DNA of 64,000 bases from an uncultured Roseibium sp. (GTDB lineage Bacteria > Pseudomonadota > Alphaproteobacteria > Rhizobiales > Stappiaceae), in contig NZ_CANMNP010000013.1 in NCBI RefSeq assembly GCF_947499295.1, forward strand, positions 124,001 to 188,000, in the 5' to 3' direction. The position numbers were made by a program, and so were the translations under genes. Below, in pieces: positions 41,689-50,253 of this stretch (its first letter is position 1; each line of letters begins with the position of its first letter). The notes under the pieces were generated by a model. The model searched no databases and had not been told where the DNA came from. It saw only the letters and a list, made by a program, of their open reading frames with translations.

Positions 41689-41830
41689 GGTACCTCCCGT
41701 TTCTCTCTTCTCTAGAGATGGGGCGAAACAGGCATTTGCCCAGGCTTTTGCTGAGGCTCTACTGGAATGTGAAAGGCCGGGCCGCTATACCGCTGGCCTT
41801 GTGGCCAATTTCAACAAGGCGTGAGCGAAC

Positions 41831-42721
41831 ATGAAAACCATTCGGGTGCGGATAACAGCCGAGGAACTGGAAGCCAAACGGATTTCCGACATTCTTGAAC
41901 GCGCATTCGAGGATGAAGGCAATCCGGTAACGGTTTATGAGGCGTCGTCTGACGGCAAGATCTGGGCAGCCGAAGTTCTGTTGTTTGATGTTTCGCCCGA
42001 GGAGGCAGAAGCAACTGTTCGCGATCGTGTTGGTGCCGACGCTTTTGCCGCTCCGCTTGAAGCCGAAGAGTTGCCTGATATCAATTGGGTTGAGAAGAGC
42101 CTGGAAGGACTTAAGCCTGTTCGAGCCGGGCGGTTTCTGGTTCACGGAAGCCACGACCGGGACAAGGTTCTGCCCGGCGCAATCGGGCTGGAGATCGAGG
42201 CGGCTCTTGCGTTTGGGACTGGGCATCATGGCACCACCGCAGGGTGCCTTGAGGAAATTGATCGGCTTCTCTCACTGCGTGAATATGACAACATTCTGGA
42301 TTTGGGCACCGGCACGGGCGTTCTTGCGATTGCCGCAGCTCTGAAAGCCAGACAAATCGTGCTGGCCACGGACATTGATCCAGTCGCTACTCAGACAGCT
42401 CTTCAAAACGCCCGTCTCAACGGCGCAAGTCATCTTGTTCGAGGATTTACGGCAAACGGCATGGATGACCGGCGGTTCGGATTGTACGGACCGTTCGATC
42501 TTGTGGTTGCCAATATTTTGGCGCGACCCTTGATGAAAATGGCCAAGTCCATTGGGGAAAAGATGACCCAAACAGCAACACTTGTCCTGTCAGGCCTTCG
42601 CGTCGAGGACGGACCCCGGATCCTGTTCGCATATCGGTGCCAGGGATTTGTATTGGACCGCCGCAGGGAAAAGGACGGCTGGTTGACGCTGACACTGGTG
42701 CGCGGACAAAAATTGGCCTGA
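41831..42721 (+). CDS. prmA: ribosomal protein L11 methyltransferase PrmA
   Basis: A 296-residue SAM-dependent methyltransferase that modifies lysines of ribosomal protein L11. The family block ALAFGTGHHGTTAGCLEEID, SAM motif ILDLGTGTGVLAIAAA and the post-I NPPY-like region VVANILARPLMKM are present. The length and N-terminal substrate domain fit the family. It is monocistronic, with a bidirectional terminator downstream. Confidence 0.95.
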   Translation: MKTIRVRITAEELEAKRISDILERAFEDEGNPVTVYEASSDGKIWAAEVLLFDVSPEEAEATVRDRVGADAFAAPLEAEELPDINWVEKSLEGLKPVRAGRFLVHGSHDRDKVLPGAIGLEIEAALAFGTGHHGTTAGCLEEIDRLLSLREYDNILDLGTGTGVLAIAAALKARQIVLATDIDPVATQTALQNARLNGASHLVRGFTANGMDDRRFGLYGPFDLVVANILARPLMKMAKSIGEKMTQTATLVLSGLRVEDGPRILFAYRCQGFVLDRRREKDGWLTLTLVRGQKLA

Positions 42722-42759
42722 GCTGCACTAGAGTGCCTATTTCAGTCACTTCCGATCAC

Positions 42760-42792
42760 AAAAAAAGCCCGCCGGGTGAATCGGCGAGCTTT
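42760..42792 (-). terminator. bidirectional terminator between prmA and the YjiS-like gene
   Basis: AAAGCCCGCCG (42764-42774) pairs with CGGCGAGCTTT (42782-42792) with one mismatch. On the minus strand it is followed by seven T, ending the YjiS-like transcript 50 bases after its stop. On the plus strand the T-tract is shorter but may end prmA. Confidence 0.85.
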
Positions 42793-42842
42793 AGCATGTG
42801 CACAGTTCTTGATCTTGTCCTGAGCCCTAACCTGTCGTCCGA

Positions 42843-43040
42843 TCAGAAGCCTGTTGTTGTAGACCCTTCACGCTCTAGCTCTTCACGGTCATAGCCGTGT
42901 GCAGCGAGCGTCGCGTCGTCGAGAGACAGCAGGTAGCCATTGACGTAGCGGCGTGCCTGAACAGACCGGGCCTCAACCATACGATCGAATGCGCGGCGCA
43001 TGAAGCCGTTGCGGGTGGATGTCGTCGTTTTCATGGTCAT
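42843..43040 (-). CDS. small YjiS-like (DUF1127-related) protein
   Basis: A 65-residue basic protein. The C-terminal half RRYVNGYLLSLDDATLAAHGY resembles the DUF1127/YjiS motif (R-x-L-x-x-L-x-D-x-x-L-x-D-x-G). DUF1127 proteins in alphaproteobacteria can bind RNA and affect small-RNA or phosphate responses; that function is inferred by family. I start at the ATG at 43040 after GGGATTGAG; the in-frame ATG at 43034 is also possible, and upstream frame extensions look non-coding. A good terminator follows. Confidence 0.7.
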   Translation of the reverse strand: MTMKTTTSTRNGFMRRAFDRMVEARSVQARRYVNGYLLSLDDATLAAHGYDREELEREGSTTTGF

Positions 43041-43289
43041 TTTCTCAATCCCATTTGGAGTTTTGAGAGCTTCCCTAGGGAGCCACGTCTTTCTTATTGT
43101 GTTGGTCCTTATATGCGCCTTCAACGATGAGTCTGGTAGGCCTGATTGCGCATGACAGCTCTGCGTCTCTCGCATATGCGAAAGAAATGCTGCGCTGCAC
43201 TATTGATGTGAATTTCATCCCTTTCCGAGGGCTTGAAAGGAAAAATTATCTGGCTTGATCCATAGCTGCGGGCAAATTACCGTGCCGCC

Positions 43290-45104
43290 ATGTTTCAATC
43301 TTTTGAAGATCTCAGCGATCCTTCCTGCGGGGCGCCGCATGCGGCGCTCTTGCGGGCTGAACTCGGCCGTCTTGGGCTGGACGGATTTTTGATACCGCGC
43401 GCCGACGCCCATCAGGGTGAGTATGTGCCTCCTCATGATTGCCGGCTTCAGTGGCTGACAGGATTTACAGGGTCGGCGGGTGTCGCTGCTGTGCTCGCCG
43501 ATCAGGCTGCCATTTTCGTGGACGGCCGATACACGATCCAGGTTCGCGAGCAAGTCGATATGGAGGTGTTTCCGGCCGCGCACCTGATCACCGATCCTGT
43601 CACAAACTGGCTGGCATCCAGATTGAAGCCCGGACAAAAAATCGGCGTCGATGCGATGCTTCATACGGTTCGTGAAGTGCGTCGGCTTCGGAAAGTCTGC
43701 GAGGCTGCAGACGCGGAGCTCGTGACGCTGGACGAAAACCCCATCGATACTATCTGGGTCGACCGGCCGGAACCTCCGCTGGGTGAGGTAAAGCTTTATC
43801 CCCTGGAACTCGCCGGAAAGGCGTCCGAAGGCAAAATTGCTGAAATTCAGGCAGCGCTTTCAGAAAAGAAGGCAGATGCTTGCGTGTTGACCCAACCGGA
43901 TTCAATAGCCTGGTTGCTGAATATCCGTGGCTCCGATGTCACTCACACGCCTTTGCCTTTGTCGTTCGCGACCGTTCCGTCGACCGGCAAGCCGTCTCTA
44001 TACATTGACGGTCGCAAGCTTTCCAACTCGGTGCGCGACGCGCTCTCCGAACTTACCGAGCTGGCTGAACCCAGTGAGTTTATGGAAGGGCTCAAAGCGC
44101 TTGGCCGGGACGGTGCAAATGTCATGATTGACCCGTCACTGGCCGGTATCGGCATTGCAGATGCAATAAGCGATGCGGGCGGCTCCTTGATTGAAGCCCA
44201 AGATCCTGTGCTTTTGCCGAAGGCAATCAAGAACGAAGTCGAGTTGAAGGGGGCCCGTGAGGCCCATGTCCGCGATGCCGCTGCCTATATCAGGTTCTTG
44301 TGCTGGTTCGACGAGGAAGCGCCCAAGGGCGAACTGGACGAAATTGGTGTTGCTGAAAAACTTGAAGAGTTTCGGCGTGATACCGGTGTTCTGAAAGATG
44401 TTTCCTTTGATACGATCTCTGGTGCGGGGCCAAATGGTGCCATTTGCCACTACAGGGTCAGCCACAGCAGCAACTTGAAAATTCCGATGGGAAAACCGTT
44501 CCTGATCGATTCGGGCGCGCAGTTTGAAGACGGAACGACCGATATTACCCGCACGCTTGCGGTCGGCGACGTTTCGGCTGAAATGAAGAAGCATTATACG
44601 TTGGTGCTAAAAGGTCATATCGCCATTTCGACTGCGCGTTTTCCGGAAGGAACGACAGGAGCCCAACTTGATACACTCGCAAGGATCGATCTCTGGCAGG
44701 CCGGGCTCGATTTCGATCACGGCACAGGTCATGGGGTGGGAGCTTACCTCAGTGTCCATGAGGGGCCGCAGCGCATTGCGAAGACTGGTACAACCCCTTT
44801 GAAGCCAGGCATGATCCTGTCGAACGAACCTGGATACTACCCGGCCGGCGAATACGGTATCCGGATTGAAAACCTGGAGATCGTTACCAAAGCACGGGAC
44901 ATAGCCGGAGGCGAACGGCCGATGCTGGGGTTTGAAACGATCACCTTGGTCCCAATGGACCTTCGAATGGTGGATATTGCCCTCCTGACCGACCGGGAAC
45001 GCGCTTGGCTGAACAGCTATCATGATCGTGTTCGTGGCGAGATTGGCCCATTGGTTGGGGCAAAAGAACGCATCTGGCTGGAACAAGCCACAAAGACAAT
45101 CTAG
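43290..45104 (+). CDS. Xaa-Pro aminopeptidase (aminopeptidase P family, M24)
   Basis: A 604-residue metallopeptidase that removes N-terminal residues before proline. Two creatinase-like N-terminal domains precede the M24 domain. The dinuclear metal ligands are visible: aspartates in FLIDSGAQFEDGTTDITRTL, histidine in DHGTGHGVGAYLSVHEGP, and glutamates in MILSNEPGYYPAGEYGIRIE and NLEIV. The length matches the eukaryote-like long aminopeptidase P subgroup. A hairpin follows the gene. Confidence 0.93.
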   Translation: MFQSFEDLSDPSCGAPHAALLRAELGRLGLDGFLIPRADAHQGEYVPPHDCRLQWLTGFTGSAGVAAVLADQAAIFVDGRYTIQVREQVDMEVFPAAHLITDPVTNWLASRLKPGQKIGVDAMLHTVREVRRLRKVCEAADAELVTLDENPIDTIWVDRPEPPLGEVKLYPLELAGKASEGKIAEIQAALSEKKADACVLTQPDSIAWLLNIRGSDVTHTPLPLSFATVPSTGKPSLYIDGRKLSNSVRDALSELTELAEPSEFMEGLKALGRDGANVMIDPSLAGIGIADAISDAGGSLIEAQDPVLLPKAIKNEVELKGAREAHVRDAAAYIRFLCWFDEEAPKGELDEIGVAEKLEEFRRDTGVLKDVSFDTISGAGPNGAICHYRVSHSSNLKIPMGKPFLIDSGAQFEDGTTDITRTLAVGDVSAEMKKHYTLVLKGHIAISTARFPEGTTGAQLDTLARIDLWQAGLDFDHGTGHGVGAYLSVHEGPQRIAKTGTTPLKPGMILSNEPGYYPAGEYGIRIENLEIVTKARDIAGGERPMLGFETITLVPMDLRMVDIALLTDRERAWLNSYHDRVRGEIGPLVGAKERIWLEQATKTI

Positions 45105-45111
45105 TATTGGA

Positions 45112-45138
45112 GGAGCCGGAGAAATTCGGCTCCGTTTC
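45112..45138 (+). terminator. terminator-like hairpin after the aminopeptidase P gene
   Basis: GGAGCCG (45112-45118) pairs with CGGCTCC (45127-45133), 8-base loop, followed by GTTTC. The T-tract is short. Confidence 0.5.
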
Positions 45139-45167
45139 GAAATCTATTCAATTGCAGTTTGTATTCT

Positions 45168-46214
45168 ATGGGTGACCTCGTGCGCGCCGAAAAAATACTG
45201 AAAATGCCTTATTACGCAGCGGCTCTGGCAACTGGAGCGAAATCCTTTTGTGACAATCCGCTCATAGGAAGCCGACGCCTGAATGAGGCCGGGCTTCATG
45301 TGCGCCGCATTAAACTTGCGGAAAAGCTGGCGGATTTTCGGCGGCGCAAACTCAGACATTTGTTACCTGAGGAAGATCGGGTCGCTTATGAGCGTGATGG
45401 GTTCATAGCAACACCCGGGCTTTTGACAGATAAGGATCTCGCAGGTGTTCGACATGAAGTTGAAACGACGCGGTTCCACGCATGGGATATGCGGCAAGGC
45501 AATGCCGTAACACGATTTATTCCACTGCCACCCAATGTTTTGAAAGATCTTCCGTTTTTGAAAGCGCTCGTTTGGTGCAAACCGTTTCAAAACGGCCTGC
45601 GGTACCTGGCTTCCACAGACGGGGACCCGTTGGTCTACCTTCATATCGTAATGACCGACCCGGGAAGCAAAAAACGTGCTGACCCGCAAACGGCTTTTCA
45701 TTCCGATACATTCCATCAGACCGCCAAATCCTGGTTCTTTCTCTACGATATTGACGACGCCGAAGGGCCTTTCACATACATTCCAGGTTCGCATCGTCTT
45801 ACCGAAGAACGATTGAATTGGGAGCGAGAGCAAAGCCTAGTTGCAGCTGAGAGCAAGAACAAGCTTCACGCACGAGGATCGTTCCGGCTACGGACGGACG
45901 AACTGAGCCGGCTGAATTATCCTCAAGCCACCCGGTTTGCGGTCCCGGGAAATACGCTCGTCGTTGCTGACACGCATGGCTTTCATGCGCGTGCATCGAG
46001 CGAACGACCCTCCGTCAGGGTCGGCATTTATGGTTCTCTGCGTCGCAATCCGTTCCTTCCCTGGGCAGGCCTTGATCCGTTCAACTTACCGGGGCTCCAG
46101 GGGCAGCAAGCAAGACTGTTTGTTGCCATGAAAGATCGTGAAGCGAGAAAAAAAGGGCGGGCCTCACACATGTATGCCGGCAAGATATTGGCAACCGAAC
46201 CGCCAGCGCATTAA
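45168..46214 (+). CDS. phytanoyl-CoA dioxygenase (PhyH)-family Fe(II)/2-oxoglutarate oxygenase
   Basis: A 348-residue enzyme of the PhyH group. The iron facial triad is readable: H-x-D in TAFHSDTFHQTAKS and the distal histidine in VADTHGFHARASS, with the following arginine (ERPSVRVGIYG) for 2-oxoglutarate. A basic N-terminal stretch of about 60 residues precedes the fold. The substrate is unknown; bacterial members hydroxylate small lipids, osmolytes or antibiotics. I use the ATG at 45168; a TTG three codons upstream is possible. It is convergent with the ClC gene, 20 bases apart. Confidence 0.85.
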   Translation: MGDLVRAEKILKMPYYAAALATGAKSFCDNPLIGSRRLNEAGLHVRRIKLAEKLADFRRRKLRHLLPEEDRVAYERDGFIATPGLLTDKDLAGVRHEVETTRFHAWDMRQGNAVTRFIPLPPNVLKDLPFLKALVWCKPFQNGLRYLASTDGDPLVYLHIVMTDPGSKKRADPQTAFHSDTFHQTAKSWFFLYDIDDAEGPFTYIPGSHRLTEERLNWEREQSLVAAESKNKLHARGSFRLRTDELSRLNYPQATRFAVPGNTLVVADTHGFHARASSERPSVRVGIYGSLRRNPFLPWAGLDPFNLPGLQGQQARLFVAMKDREARKKGRASHMYAGKILATEPPAH

Positions 46215-46234
46215 AGCTTCGGCACGTCTGAAAG

Positions 46235-47878
46235 TCAGTTGTGCTCTTCCTTGGTGGCCTTGATCAACGCGGCATTGAAATAACGCAAACCTCTCACGTG
46301 CCGGGCCGTGCCAATGATCTTTGTGGCGTCGCCCTTCCGCACCACCGGCAGTGCTGCCTTGCCGCAGGAGTCAAAACTTTTCAAGGCACTTTCCAGAGAA
46401 TCCGTGTCGTGTAGATAAGGACCGTCTTCACCTGGATTGAACGCGCGCTCTTCTTCCTTTTCAGGTGGCGGATCCATGAAATCGCGAACCTTTACGGTTT
46501 CACTCAAAAACTGGTGCACGCCTTCGTTCACGAAGCAGCCGCGCATCCCCAATTGCCAATGAAAATAGGATTTGCCGTGAACGGCCTGGGTCAGTCCCGT
46601 TGCGATCGATACGGCGAGCAGCAGTGCTATGGATAGGGCGTAACCACCGGTCAGCTCAAACACGATCACGGTTGTTGAAAAGGGCGCTCCAAGCACCGCG
46701 GCGGCAACAGCCCCCATACCCAAGATGGCGTAAAGACCATGACTGGACGCCATTTCCGGAAATACAGAGGCCGCGATCAATCCGAATGCGCCACCTGTCA
46801 TGGCGCCAAGATAAAGGGACGGCGAGAATATGCCGCCTCCGAACCGGGAGGCCAGCGTAATGGCTGTTGCTGCTGTCTTGACCACCAGAAGCGTGAGCAT
46901 GGTCTGAATTGTCAGTTCGTGTTTCAGCGCAAGGTCGGTCGCCTCATACCCAACGCCGAGGACTTCAGGAAAGAAAATGCCAATTGCCCCGACGGCCAGA
47001 CCGCCAAGAACCGGGCGGAACCAAAGTGGCATTGAGATATTGCGTGCGGTCCAGTCTGTGCCGATCAATGCGAATTGAAACGCGATGGCCACGGCTGCGC
47101 AGGTCAGCCCCAGAAGAGCGAAAGCCGGAATCTCCAGATAAGAGGATATCTCATACTGGGGAATTTCGAACGCGGCGACATTCCCGAACCAAAGCCGGGA
47201 AAGCAACGTGCCCACCACCGACGCCAGAACTATGGGTACGAAGGCCGAAACAGCGTAGTGGCCGAGCACCACTTCATGGGCGAACAAAACGCCTGCAATC
47301 GGTGCATTGAACGACGCAGAGACGCCGCTGGCAACCGCGCAGGCCAGCATCACGCGTCGCCCGGCATCCGGGAGATTGAAAAAATTGCAAACGGCAGTGC
47401 CGAGCGTTGCACCCAAATGAACGACTGGTCCTTCGCGACCGGCACTTGCCCCGCCACCCAGGGAAATGGCTGTGACAACCGCGGACCAGAGGCCAGCACT
47501 GAGAGGCAGGCCCCGCCCGCCATGTGCGCGTGCCTCAATCACGTCCGCGACACCACCCGCGCGCTGCTGAGGGTGGAAGCGATGAAGGATCCAGCCGACA
47601 AGCAGTCCAGCAAACGCCGGGGCGAGCAAGATAACCCACCAGGGTTGTTGGCGTGCAGCCTGTATGGTCAGCTCGGTGACCGTTCCAAGCCAAGGCCACT
47701 GGATCAGCCCGATTGCCGTACGAAAGGCAATTGCGGCCAGAGCCACCAGCGCGCCGACGAGGATAGCCAAAAACCAGATGAGTGGGAGTTTGTTGCCGCG
47801 AAACTGGCGCAGGTTTGGAGTAATCCAGCTGATGAGGATCTTGGGAAGCTGACCGGCTGTTTCTATTATTTTACGCAT
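46235..47878 (-). CDS. ClC-family chloride channel or H+/Cl- antiporter
   Basis: A 547-residue membrane protein with about 10 or more hydrophobic segments. The ClC signature sequences are present: GREGPVVHLG (with the gating glutamate), GVSASFNAPIAGVLFAHEV, and GGGIFSPSLYLGAMTGGAFG (GxFxP). The C terminus carries one CBS-like unit (about 490-540). Retention of the gating glutamate is compatible with antiporter activity, but channels keep it too. It is not part of an operon. Confidence 0.92.
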   Translation of the reverse strand: MRKIIETAGQLPKILISWITPNLRQFRGNKLPLIWFLAILVGALVALAAIAFRTAIGLIQWPWLGTVTELTIQAARQQPWWVILLAPAFAGLLVGWILHRFHPQQRAGGVADVIEARAHGGRGLPLSAGLWSAVVTAISLGGGASAGREGPVVHLGATLGTAVCNFFNLPDAGRRVMLACAVASGVSASFNAPIAGVLFAHEVVLGHYAVSAFVPIVLASVVGTLLSRLWFGNVAAFEIPQYEISSYLEIPAFALLGLTCAAVAIAFQFALIGTDWTARNISMPLWFRPVLGGLAVGAIGIFFPEVLGVGYEATDLALKHELTIQTMLTLLVVKTAATAITLASRFGGGIFSPSLYLGAMTGGAFGLIAASVFPEMASSHGLYAILGMGAVAAAVLGAPFSTTVIVFELTGGYALSIALLLAVSIATGLTQAVHGKSYFHWQLGMRGCFVNEGVHQFLSETVKVRDFMDPPPEKEEERAFNPGEDGPYLHDTDSLESALKSFDSCGKAALPVVRKGDATKIIGTARHVRGLRYFNAALIKATKEEHN

Positions 47879-48039
47879 CAGTCATGGCACATGGAGCGGA
47901 ATTCCTGCTTTTGTGCATTGTGCCCGAGTCGCAGCAAATAACTAGTCGACCGACGACACTTTGAATGTCAATTCACGTCACAAACTTCAAATTTGAGAAA
48001 AGGTTGCTTGGAGATTGATGTCTTGACGCTTGATTGACG

Positions 48040-48528
48040 TCATTTCCGAATTTCAATGCGTCTTCCGCTGCGCGCCGGTCGCGGCAGGCTTTCATGCGCC
48101 TTGGCAAGGGCAGAAAGGTTCTGAAAGACATCTTGCGGCCAATCAGCAACCTTTCTAGCCGACATGTCCACATGGAGGCTCATCTGTTCCATCGTTGCAG
48201 AAAGCCAGTTTTCTTCTGCGTGCCAAAGCTCCTGGTAAAAATGGGCGCGCTTGTGGTCGAAGTCGATCAACTGAAGTGTTGCTGTCACGGGCATCCCTGC
48301 ACTGAGTTCACGCAAGTAACAAACATGGGTCTCAGCTGTGAAAAATGAAGCGTTTCTAGTTTTCACGTAGTCCGCGCCAAGGCCCAGTCCAAGAAAGATC
48401 TCATCAACGGCTTTATCGAACAAAACGTTGTAGTAGGCCATGTTCAGGTGGCCGTTATAGTCAATCCAGTCCTCCTGCACGATCATGACCTTGCTCTTGA
48501 TCGGTTCGTGTTCCCATTCCACCGTCAT
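48040..48528 (-). CDS. thioesterase family protein (hotdog fold)
   Basis: A 162-residue hotdog-fold protein. The block VQEDWIDYNGHLNMAYYNVLFDKAVDE matches the active-site region of 4-hydroxybenzoyl-CoA-type thioesterases (D-x(3)-H-x-N-x-x-Y). I start it at the ATG at 48528 (AAAGG upstream); earlier in-frame codons give a non-homologous tail. It is divergent from the D-lactate-dehydrogenase-like gene. It is similar to thioesterases in carnitine degradation, but no such genes are seen here. Confidence 0.85.
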   Translation of the reverse strand: MTVEWEHEPIKSKVMIVQEDWIDYNGHLNMAYYNVLFDKAVDEIFLGLGLGADYVKTRNASFFTAETHVCYLRELSAGMPVTATLQLIDFDHKRAHFYQELWHAEENWLSATMEQMSLHVDMSARKVADWPQDVFQNLSALAKAHESLPRPARSGRRIEIRK

Positions 48529-48669
48529 AGTCAGCACCTTTCTCCACTTTGCCCTCGACTGTGTCTTAGCACGCAACTTCCACTTTGACCTTTTGATGAT
48601 CTGCTCACATATTCTGCGTTGGTAAGCATGGCGTCGACCAGCAACCCTGACCCGTGGAGGATGGAATAA

Positions 48670-50094
48670 ATGTCTGATTTGGCAAACGCATTGGATGACG
48701 TGCAAGACGCCAGTCAGCCTGAAAGTTTCGGTGCGGCGTTGTCGCAACTGAGCGATCTTTTCGGTGAGCGGTTTTCAACTTCGCATGCGCTTCGAGAACA
48801 GCATGCCCATACAACGACGTGGCTCAAAAACCAGCCGCCTGATGCGGTTATCTTTGCGCTGTCAACGGAAGAAGTCGCAAAGGCCGTCAGGATCTGCTCA
48901 GCGCATCATGTTCCAATTATCCCCTTTGGCACAGGATCTTCGTTGGAAGGTCATGTCAACGCGCCGTCTGGTGGTGTCTCTATCGATCTATCCCGAATGG
49001 ACAAGGTGCTAGAAATCAACGGTGAAGACCTTGATTGCAGGGTAGAAGCTGGCGTTACGCGCAAGACACTAAACAGTTATATTCGCGATACCGGGTTGTT
49101 CTTCCCGATTGATCCGGGGGCGGATGCGAGTCTCGGCGGTATGGCCGCAACGCGAGCGTCCGGAACAAACGCGGTCCGTTATGGGACGATGAAAGACGCA
49201 GTCCTTGGCCTGACGGTCGTGACTGCGGACGGCCGGATCATTCGAACCGGTGGACGTGCGCGAAAGTCTTCTGCCGGCTATGACCTGACCCGGCTTTTCG
49301 TTGGGTCGGAAGGTACGCTCGGGATCATTACGGAGCTAACGCTCAGACTGTATGGTCAACCAGAAGCGATTTCAGGCGGTGTCTGTCCTTTTCCCGATGT
49401 CCAGTCAGCATGCAACGCGGTTATCACGACAATTCAAATGGGATTGCCTGTTGCCCGGATCGAACTGATGGACAGTCTTCAGGTGAAGGCTTGCAACGCC
49501 TATTCGAAGCTTGAGTTGGCCGAGACACCGACATTGTTTCTTGAATTTCATGGCTCTGAAGCCAATGTGCGGGAACAATCCGAGACCTTCTCGGCCATTG
49601 CTGAGGAAATGGGCGGCGGTTCGTTTGACTGGGCCACGGTTGCGGAGGAAAGGTCGAAGCTCTGGGCCGCGCGTCATGACGCATATTGGGCAGGCAAGTC
49701 GTTGAAGCCGGATGCACAGGTCATGGTGACGGATGTCTGCGTCCCGATTTCCCGGCTTGCCGATTGCGTGTCGGCAACAGCGGAAGATATCCGGGCTGAA
49801 GGGTTTCTCGCTCCCATCGTAGGCCATGTTGGTGATGGTAATTTCCACGTTCAGATCCTGGTCAATCTCGATGACCCGGAGGAAAAGCGCAGGACTGAAG
49901 CATTTGTCGAACGCCTGGCCATCCGTGCCATCGATATGGGTGGTACCTGTACTGGAGAACATGGTGTTGGCCAGGGTAAGCAGAAATACCTGCGCCGGGA
50001 GCACGGAGAAGCTCTTGATGTCATGCTGGCCTTAAAACAGGCGCTTGATCCGGGCAATGTGATGAATCCGGGCAAGATACTGCCGCAGTCGTGA
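48670..50094 (+). CDS. FAD-linked oxidase, D-lactate dehydrogenase (cytochrome)-like
   Basis: A 474-residue flavoenzyme of the VAO/PCMH family. PFGTGSSLEGHVNAPSGGVSIDL and IDPGADASLGGMAATRASGTN are the FAD-binding parts, and the C-terminal FAD-oxidase domain has VTDVCVPISRLADCV, IVGHVGDGNFHVQ and CTGEHGVGQGK. This fits the LDHD/DLD branch, which oxidises D-lactate or other D-2-hydroxyacids and passes electrons to the respiratory chain. The ATG has GGAGG upstream. Confidence 0.9.
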   Translation: MSDLANALDDVQDASQPESFGAALSQLSDLFGERFSTSHALREQHAHTTTWLKNQPPDAVIFALSTEEVAKAVRICSAHHVPIIPFGTGSSLEGHVNAPSGGVSIDLSRMDKVLEINGEDLDCRVEAGVTRKTLNSYIRDTGLFFPIDPGADASLGGMAATRASGTNAVRYGTMKDAVLGLTVVTADGRIIRTGGRARKSSAGYDLTRLFVGSEGTLGIITELTLRLYGQPEAISGGVCPFPDVQSACNAVITTIQMGLPVARIELMDSLQVKACNAYSKLELAETPTLFLEFHGSEANVREQSETFSAIAEEMGGGSFDWATVAEERSKLWAARHDAYWAGKSLKPDAQVMVTDVCVPISRLADCVSATAEDIRAEGFLAPIVGHVGDGNFHVQILVNLDDPEEKRRTEAFVERLAIRAIDMGGTCTGEHGVGQGKQKYLRREHGEALDVMLALKQALDPGNVMNPGKILPQS

Positions 50095-50237
50095 TATTGT
50101 GTCGAATCAGATCGTTAAGCTTCGGCGGCCAAGTGCGAAAACCCGCCGGAGCAAAGACCGTTTTATGATACTGTGTTTGCAGTGCAGCACAGTTAGGCTA
50201 AATCTATCCCGCGTAACTTACGGTGACCAGGGAGCAT

Positions 50238-50253
50238 AAGGAGACAAGGCCTG
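50238..50253 (+). promoter_or_regulatory. ribosome-binding site and CTG start of the AsmA-family gene
   Basis: A consensus AAGGAG (50238-50243) is seven bases upstream of an in-frame CTG (50251). The next alternative start, TTG 50272, would be 28 bases away, too far for initiation from this site. The codons between CTG and TTG also fit the expected N terminus. Confidence 0.6.

Noticed and set aside
47075..47941. Open frame of 288 codons on the plus strand
   Set aside because: It is antisense to the ClC gene, which has all signature sequences.
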